From Candidatus Woesearchaeota archaeon (GTDB taxonomy: Archaea > Nanobdellota > Nanobdellia > Woesearchaeales > UBA11576), in contig JAHWIS010000047.1 of the NCBI GenBank assembly GCA_019322385.1, positions 1 through 6,663 of the forward strand: a stretch of DNA of 6,663 nt, in the 5' to 3' direction. Below are positions 1 through 3,159 of the stretch, piece after piece; the stretch's first letter is position 1; each line of letters starts with the position of its first letter. The notes under the pieces were generated by a model. It had not been told where the DNA came from, ran no database searches, and was given only the letters and a program-made list of their open reading frames with translations. The position numbers were made by a program, and so were the translations under genes.

Positions 1-2
1 AG

Positions 3-53
3 GACCTTGGTTTCCTTGAACAGAAACCTAAAAAGAGGAAGGTGAGAAAATGA
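3..53 (+). CDS. 3' end of an unidentified upstream gene (partial)
   Basis: This is the frame entering from the left edge. It reads DLGFLEQKPKKRKVRK and ends at TGA 51-53, overlapping the next start codon as ATGA (50-53). Only 16 residues are visible, so the product cannot be named. The strongly basic tail and the position upstream of pfdA-ftsY would fit a ribosomal protein or another RNA-binding protein, because in many archaea this operon carries L31e, L39e, aIF6 and LX. I do not recognise the tail as the C-terminus of any of these. The reading frame is supported mainly by the ATGA overlap, which is typical of a translationally coupled pair. Confidence 0.55.
   Translation, partial: DLGFLEQKPKKRKVRK
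40..45 (+). promoter_or_regulatory. Shine-Dalgarno motif for the 56-aa gene
   Basis: AGGTGA lies 4 bases upstream of the ATG at 50 and matches the core of the archaeal Shine-Dalgarno consensus (GGAGGTGA). It sits inside the last codons of the upstream gene. It supports the ATG at 50 as a genuine start even though the gene is very short. Confidence 0.6.
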
Positions 54-220
54 GCTTCACTGATAATGAGAAGAAGCTCCTCAAGACACTTGTCCAGAGC
101 GAGCTCAGGACGCTGAAAGAGGAAGGGAAGACAGTGTTCATTGTAGAGGACCATCCTGACTTCCTGGCAGGCGAGGAGAAGTACGAGGAGTTTTTAGAAA
201 AGTTATTAAATAAACTCTAA
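50..220 (+). CDS. Small acidic/helical hypothetical protein (56 aa)
   Basis: A 56-residue frame starts at ATG 50 and ends at TAA 218-220. The start is supported by an AGGTGA Shine-Dalgarno 4 bases upstream and by the 4-base overlap with the preceding gene. The product is charged and probably mostly helical: an N-terminal helix around residues 5-24 (NEKKLLKTLVQSELRTLKEE), a short strand-like KTVFIVED at 27-34, and a C-terminal helix KYEEFLEKLLNKL at 44-56. It has no Cys, no membrane span and no signal peptide. I do not recognise the family. In other archaea the ribosomal protein LX gene often occupies this slot before pfdA, but the sequence does not look like LX. It lies in the same frame as pfdA, separated by one TAA and 15 bases, and is probably co-transcribed with it. 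Being a real gene is likely; the function is unknown. Confidence 0.7.
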   Translation: MSFTDNEKKLLKTLVQSELRTLKEEGKTVFIVEDHPDFLAGEEKYEEFLEKLLNKL

Positions 221-235
221 ATCCAACAGCATAAG

Positions 236-688
236 ATGGCAGAAGAAGAAAGACCAAAGCAGGAAAATGAAGCGACTGCTGAAAAGCAGAAGGAGATCCA
301 GCAGAAGTACGTGGAGTACCAGGTTGCAGAGCAGCAGATTAAGCAGCTGCAGCAGCAGATGGAGAGGCTCGAGGCGCAGACAGCAGAAGCCAGTGCTATT
401 GAGCAGTCCATTGCAGATATCTCAAAGGCAAAGCCTGGTGAAGAGGTGCTCGTGCCTGTGTCAGGAGGCGTCTTCTTCAAGGCAACGATGGATGATAACC
501 ATAAGTTCCTGGTGAATGTCGGGGGCGGCGTGGTTGTCGAGAAGGATGTCGACGGCACAAAGGATCTGCTCAAGAAGCAGTCTGATGAGATAGACAAGTA
601 CAAGGAACAGATCGCGCAGCAGCTGGCAGAGCATTTCACGAAGTTCCAGCAGCTGGAGCTGGAGCTCAAGAAGCTTGTTGAAGACTGA
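236..688 (+). CDS. pfdA: Prefoldin subunit alpha (GimC alpha)
   Basis: This encodes the alpha subunit of archaeal prefoldin, the alpha2beta4 jellyfish-shaped cytosolic holdase that captures unfolded chains and passes them to the thermosome. The 150-residue length is normal for the family. Residues about 10-60 form a Gln/Glu-rich coiled-coil helix. Residues about 70-103 carry the diagnostic beta-hairpin segment, with EEVLVPVSGGVFFKA and FLVNVGGGVVVEKD matching the family pattern (VPxxxGVFxKA ... VxVGxGVVVEK). Residues about 106-150 form the second coiled-coil helix. The ATG at 236 is the only plausible start, because TAA at 218-220 lies in the same frame just upstream and no other start codon falls between. 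No clear Shine-Dalgarno is visible, so coupling to the 56-aa gene 15 bases upstream is likely. ftsY begins 2 bases after the stop, the usual archaeal pfdA-ftsY arrangement. The beta subunit gene is not in this window. Confidence 0.95.
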   Translation: MAEEERPKQENEATAEKQKEIQQKYVEYQVAEQQIKQLQQQMERLEAQTAEASAIEQSIADISKAKPGEEVLVPVSGGVFFKATMDDNHKFLVNVGGGVVVEKDVDGTKDLLKKQSDEIDKYKEQIAQQLAEHFTKFQQLELELKKLVED

Positions 689-690
689 AA

Positions 691-2466
691 ATGTTCAAAT
701 TCTTAAAAGATAAGCTGAAGAAGGCGGTATCGAAATTCTCCAAGGATGTCGAGGAAGAGGCAGAGGATGTTCCAGAAAGTATCGAGGAAGAGGCAGAGCC
801 TATTGTCAAGGAGCCTGAAGAGAAGGAAGAAGAAAGGGAAATAGAAGAAAAAGAAGTAGAAGAAGAGGAACCAGAACCTGAAGAAAAAGAAGAAGTTGAA
901 GAGGAGAAAGAGGAAGAGAAACCGCCTGAACCAGAGCTGAGCGCAGAGCTGCTCGGGCTCAAGGAATCACTTGAATCATATTCTGATGAAGAGATCGACT
1001 CGATCATGAACATACTTGGTTTCCCTGCAAAAACAAAGAAGAAGAGCAGGGACGATAAGACAAAAGACATACTCCTAAAACCTCTTCTCGAGGTGAATTC
1101 TGCAATAGAGAAACTTGAAGAGATAGAGGAAGAGCCTGAACCAGAAGAGAAGAAAGAGAAAGCCGAACCCAAAGAAGAGAAGATAGAGGAACTTGAAGAG
1201 GAGAAAGCAGAGATTAAAGAGGAAGAAAAAGAAGAAGAGATTCTCGAAGAGACAAAAGAAGAAGTAGAAGAAATCGAAGTCTCAGAAACGCAAAGCGTTT
1301 CTGATGATGCTCAGAAAGCTCTGCTTTCTGACAAGCCTGAACCAGAAGAGAAGAAAAAGCCTGGATTCTTCAAGAGGATATTCAAGAAAAAGAAAAAAGA
1401 GGAAGTTGAAGAGATCGAGGAGCCAGAAGAAGAGAAAGAAGAAGTAAAAGAAGAGGAAAAAGAAGCAGTCGAAGAAGAGAAAGAGGAGATAAAGGAAGAA
1501 GAGAAAGAAGAAGAGCTTCTCGAAGAGACAAAAGAGGAAGTAGAGGAGATCGAGGAGCCAGAACCAGAAGAGGAGAAAAAAGGCTTCTTCAAGAAACTGA
1601 CAAAAGGATTAGGTCTCAAGAAACTCTCAGAATCAAAATTCGACAGCATATTCTTTGATCTTGAGCTCGCTCTGCTGGAGAACAATGTCGCAGTAGAGGT
1701 CATCGAGAAGATAAGGGATGACCTGCACAGCAAGCTCGTCGACAAGAAGGTCAAGAGGTCGCAGATAGAGAACATCGTCCTCCAGTCCTTAGAGGAGAGC
1801 ATGGACCAGATACTAAGCACAAAGCCTGTTGATATCCTTAGAAAGATAAAAGAAAAGAGGAAGGACGACAAACCTTATGTGATAGTCTTTGTAGGCATCA
1901 ACGGCTCAGGGAAGACAACCACGATCGCAAAGATGGCGCAGTTCTTCATGAACAACGGCCTCAAGACAGTGATGGTCGCGTCAGACACCTTCAGGGCAGC
2001 AGCGATACAGCAGCTGGAGGAACATGCCAACAAGCTAGGAGTCAAGCTCATAAAGCACGATTACGGAAGCGATCCTGCTGCAGTCGCTTTTGACGGTATA
2101 AAGTATGCAGAGTCAAAGAACATCGATGTTGTCCTCGTAGACACTGCTGGCAGGCTGCACTCGAATGTCAACCTCATGGATGAGATGAAGAAGATAATCA
2201 GGGTCGCGGATCCTGACATGAAAATATTCATCGGAGAGTCTATAACAGGCAATGACTGCATCGAGCAGGCGCAGCAGTTCAACAATGCAATCGACATCGA
2301 TGGGATAGTCCTCTCAAAAGCAGATGTTGATGAGAAAGGCGGTGCAGCGATTTCTGTATCTTACGTCACCGGCAAGCCCATACTTTTCATCGGAACAGGC
2401 CAGACATATGATGATCTGCAGAAGTTCGACAAGAGCATAGTACTCGACAATCTAGGGCTTGCATAA
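691..2466 (+). CDS. ftsY: Signal recognition particle receptor FtsY with an unusually long acidic arm
   Basis: This is the SRP receptor GTPase, which pairs with SRP54 at the membrane to deliver ribosomes making membrane or secreted proteins. The NG domain occupies about residues 300-591. The N domain contains ALLENNVAVEV (327-337). G1 is GINGSGKTT (402-410), G2 DTFRAAAIQQL (432-442), G3 DTAGR (484-488), G4 SKAD (542-545; usually TKxD, conservative) and G5 GTGQ (568-571). The closing loop reads GESITGND, with Glu where Asp is common. All catalytic motifs are intact. Archaeal FtsY is usually about 300-400 residues; here residues about 20-296 form an extra Glu/Lys arm. GFF-type basic amphipathic segments occur at 1-20 (MFKFLKDKLKKAV), 223-236 (KPGFFKRIFKKKKK) and 297-312 (KGFFKKLTKGLGLKK), resembling the membrane-targeting helices of bacterial FtsY. 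A non-acidic island at 83-134 interrupts the arm. The start is 2 bases after the pfdA stop with no clear Shine-Dalgarno, implying coupling. Confidence 0.96.
   Translation: MFKFLKDKLKKAVSKFSKDVEEEAEDVPESIEEEAEPIVKEPEEKEEEREIEEKEVEEEEPEPEEKEEVEEEKEEEKPPEPELSAELLGLKESLESYSDEEIDSIMNILGFPAKTKKKSRDDKTKDILLKPLLEVNSAIEKLEEIEEEPEPEEKKEKAEPKEEKIEELEEEKAEIKEEEKEEEILEETKEEVEEIEVSETQSVSDDAQKALLSDKPEPEEKKKPGFFKRIFKKKKKEEVEEIEEPEEEKEEVKEEEKEAVEEEKEEIKEEEKEEELLEETKEEVEEIEEPEPEEEKKGFFKKLTKGLGLKKLSESKFDSIFFDLELALLENNVAVEVIEKIRDDLHSKLVDKKVKRSQIENIVLQSLEESMDQILSTKPVDILRKIKEKRKDDKPYVIVFVGINGSGKTTTIAKMAQFFMNNGLKTVMVASDTFRAAAIQQLEEHANKLGVKLIKHDYGSDPAAVAFDGIKYAESKNIDVVLVDTAGRLHSNVNLMDEMKKIIRVADPDMKIFIGESITGNDCIEQAQQFNNAIDIDGIVLSKADVDEKGGAAISVSYVTGKPILFIGTGQTYDDLQKFDKSIVLDNLGLA
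1219..1554 (+). repeat. Internal duplication in the FtsY acidic arm
   Basis: Two 20-residue blocks (codons 177-196, bases 1219-1278, and codons 269-288, bases 1495-1554) differ at one residue only. The first reads EEEKEEEILEETKEEVEEIE and the second has Leu for the Ile. The DNA copies differ at several synonymous third positions. The stretch between them includes the second GFF motif. The pattern suggests an older duplication of an acidic block plus membrane anchor, maintained at protein level. Confidence 0.75.
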
Positions 2467-2470
2467 GAGC

Positions 2471-2484
2471 AAAACCTTTAAATA
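2471..2484 (+). promoter_or_regulatory. TATA/BRE promoter of the 125-aa membrane protein gene
   Basis: AAAACC followed by TTTAAATA (2477-2484) matches an archaeal BRE plus TATA box. It starts 4 bases after the ftsY stop. Transcription would begin about 25 bases downstream, near 2505, giving a leader of about 30 bases. The site separates the membrane protein gene from the pfdA-ftsY operon. Confidence 0.7.
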
Positions 2485-2525
2485 TACACCAGCCTTATTC
2501 TGCTTGAATTCATTTTTGAAACAAA

Positions 2526-2530
2526 GGAGG
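2526..2530 (+). promoter_or_regulatory. Strong Shine-Dalgarno GGAGG
   Basis: GGAGG within AAAGGAGGCG lies 7 bases before the ATG at 2538. It is the best ribosome-binding site in the window and fixes the start of the membrane protein gene. Confidence 0.8.
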
Positions 2531-2537
2531 CGATTAT

Positions 2538-2915
2538 ATGGCTAAAAAGAAAGCAGGTGGAAATGAAGTTGAGGAAGGCAAGGTTTGCGCTATTCTGCTA
2601 TACCTTGTCTGGATAGTAGGCATCATCTGGTATTTTGCTGATGACCAGATGCGCAAGAACAAGTTTGCCAATTACCACGCAAAACAGAGCATTGTGCTCG
2701 TGATAACTGCAGTGGCTCTTTCAATCGGTCTGAGCATCCTGGCAGCGATCCTGATCTGGATACCATTCATCGGCTGGGCACTAATATCACTTCTCTGGAT
2801 AGCATTCTGGATTATAATGCTCATATTCGTGATATTGGGCATCATAAATTCAGTCAATGGCGCGCAGAAGCCATTGCCTATCATCGGCCAGTTTGCTAAG
2901 AATTTCAAGTTTTAA
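2538..2915 (+). CDS. DUF4870/Tic20-like small multi-pass membrane protein
   Basis: This is a 125-residue integral membrane protein. A short basic N-terminus (MAKKKAGG) is followed by hydrophobic segments at about 16-33, 51-74 and 78-104; the last may be one long or two short helices. The motif NKFANYHAKQSIVL (41-54) between the first two spans matches the conserved N-x-F-x-x-x-H-x-K-Q pattern of DUF4870 and related Tic20-like proteins, and the NGAQKPLPIIG segment (107-117) near the C-terminus also fits that group. The biochemical role of the archaeal members is not established. The start is secured by the GGAGG motif 7 bases upstream. The gene has its own TATA promoter and is followed by a T-rich terminator, so it appears monocistronic. 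Its place after ftsY may be incidental. Family assignment is from memory of the motif and topology; the membrane nature is certain. Confidence 0.85.
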   Translation: MAKKKAGGNEVEEGKVCAILLYLVWIVGIIWYFADDQMRKNKFANYHAKQSIVLVITAVALSIGLSILAAILIWIPFIGWALISLLWIAFWIIMLIFVILGIINSVNGAQKPLPIIGQFAKNFKF

Positions 2916-2943
2916 TATTATTTTTTTCTTATTTCTTTTCTTT
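2916..2943 (+). terminator. Oligo-T transcription terminator
   Basis: Directly after the stop codon of the membrane protein gene lies a nearly uninterrupted T-rich stretch (T7 at 2921-2927, then TT, TTT, TTTT and TTT runs to 2943). No stem-loop precedes it. Archaeal RNA polymerase terminates on such U-tracts, so this is a good intrinsic terminator. Confidence 0.7.
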
Positions 2944-2944
2944 A

Positions 2945-2962
2945 AGCCCTATACAGCCCTAT
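2945..2962 (+). repeat. Two AGCCCTAT direct repeats 10 bp apart
   Basis: AGCCCTAT occurs at 2945-2952 and again at 2955-2962, a start-to-start distance of 10 bp, so both face the same side of the helix. The second copy lies inside TACAGCCC, which recurs as one arm of the perfect palindrome at 3124-3137 downstream. This may be an operator array for the large gene that follows, but no regulator is known. Confidence 0.45.
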
Positions 2963-3019
2963 TTCAACCTCTACAAGCCATCTGAAGCTTTGACACCAAA
3001 ACCAATATTACCACTTAAT

Positions 3020-3047
3020 AGTAACTAAAAAACCAAATATTTATATA
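3020..3047 (+). promoter_or_regulatory. Promoter of the 953-aa gene (upstream box plus TATA)
   Basis: TATTTATATA (3038-3047) is a TATA box. An A-rich box at 3020-3037 (AGTAACTAAAAAACCAAA) lies immediately upstream and would include the BRE. Expected transcription start is near 3068, giving a leader of about 90 bases. The upstream box matches 15 of 18 positions with the box before the TATA at 6065, upstream of the next large gene. Confidence 0.65.
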
Positions 3048-3075
3048 GGGAAAGCGATTACTAATACCACATTTG

Positions 3076-3119
3076 GGTGTGAATAGGGGGTCTTCATAGA
3101 AATCTTCTAAATACACACC
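3076..3119 (+). promoter_or_regulatory. Leader inverted repeat GGTGTG/CACACC
   Basis: GGTGTG (3076-3081) and CACACC (3114-3119) can pair as a 6-bp stem enclosing a 32-base loop close to the expected 5' end of the transcript. The loop contains TCTTC twice (3091-3095, 3103-3107). Such a short stem could arise by chance; its position is what makes it worth recording. Confidence 0.3.
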
Positions 3120-3123
3120 TAAA

Positions 3124-3152
3124 GGGCTGTACAGCCCAAGAACATGTTTGGG
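3124..3152 (+). promoter_or_regulatory. Perfect 14-bp palindrome and overlapping alternative hairpin at the start of the 953-aa gene
   Basis: GGGCTGTACAGCCC (3124-3137) is a perfect palindrome 22 bases before the ATG at 3160. As DNA it could be an operator; as RNA it folds into a 5-bp stem with a GUAC loop. Its last three bases (CCC, 3135-3137) also belong to CCCAA (3135-3139), which can pair with UUGGG (3148-3152). That second hairpin would cover part of the G-rich run (3150-3154) that is the only ribosome-binding-site candidate. The two hairpins exclude each other. Confidence 0.5.
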
Positions 3153-3159
3153 GGATCCA

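Noticed and set aside
217..669. Minus-strand Ser/Cys-rich frame opposite pfdA
   Set aside because: It is the exact shadow of the Gln/Glu coiled-coil codons of prefoldin alpha; no independent evidence.
666..1871. Ser-rich open frames on the minus strand opposite ftsY
   Set aside because: They are the complement of GAA/GAG-rich codons (TTC/CTC/TCT), which rarely give stops. Composition is pure Ser/Phe low complexity, and the + strand frame is an unmistakable FtsY.
3148..3159. TTG at 3148 as start of the large gene
   Set aside because: It adds only four residues, lies within the candidate ribosome-binding G-run and is a weaker start codon than the ATG at 3160. It cannot be ruled out without N-terminal data.
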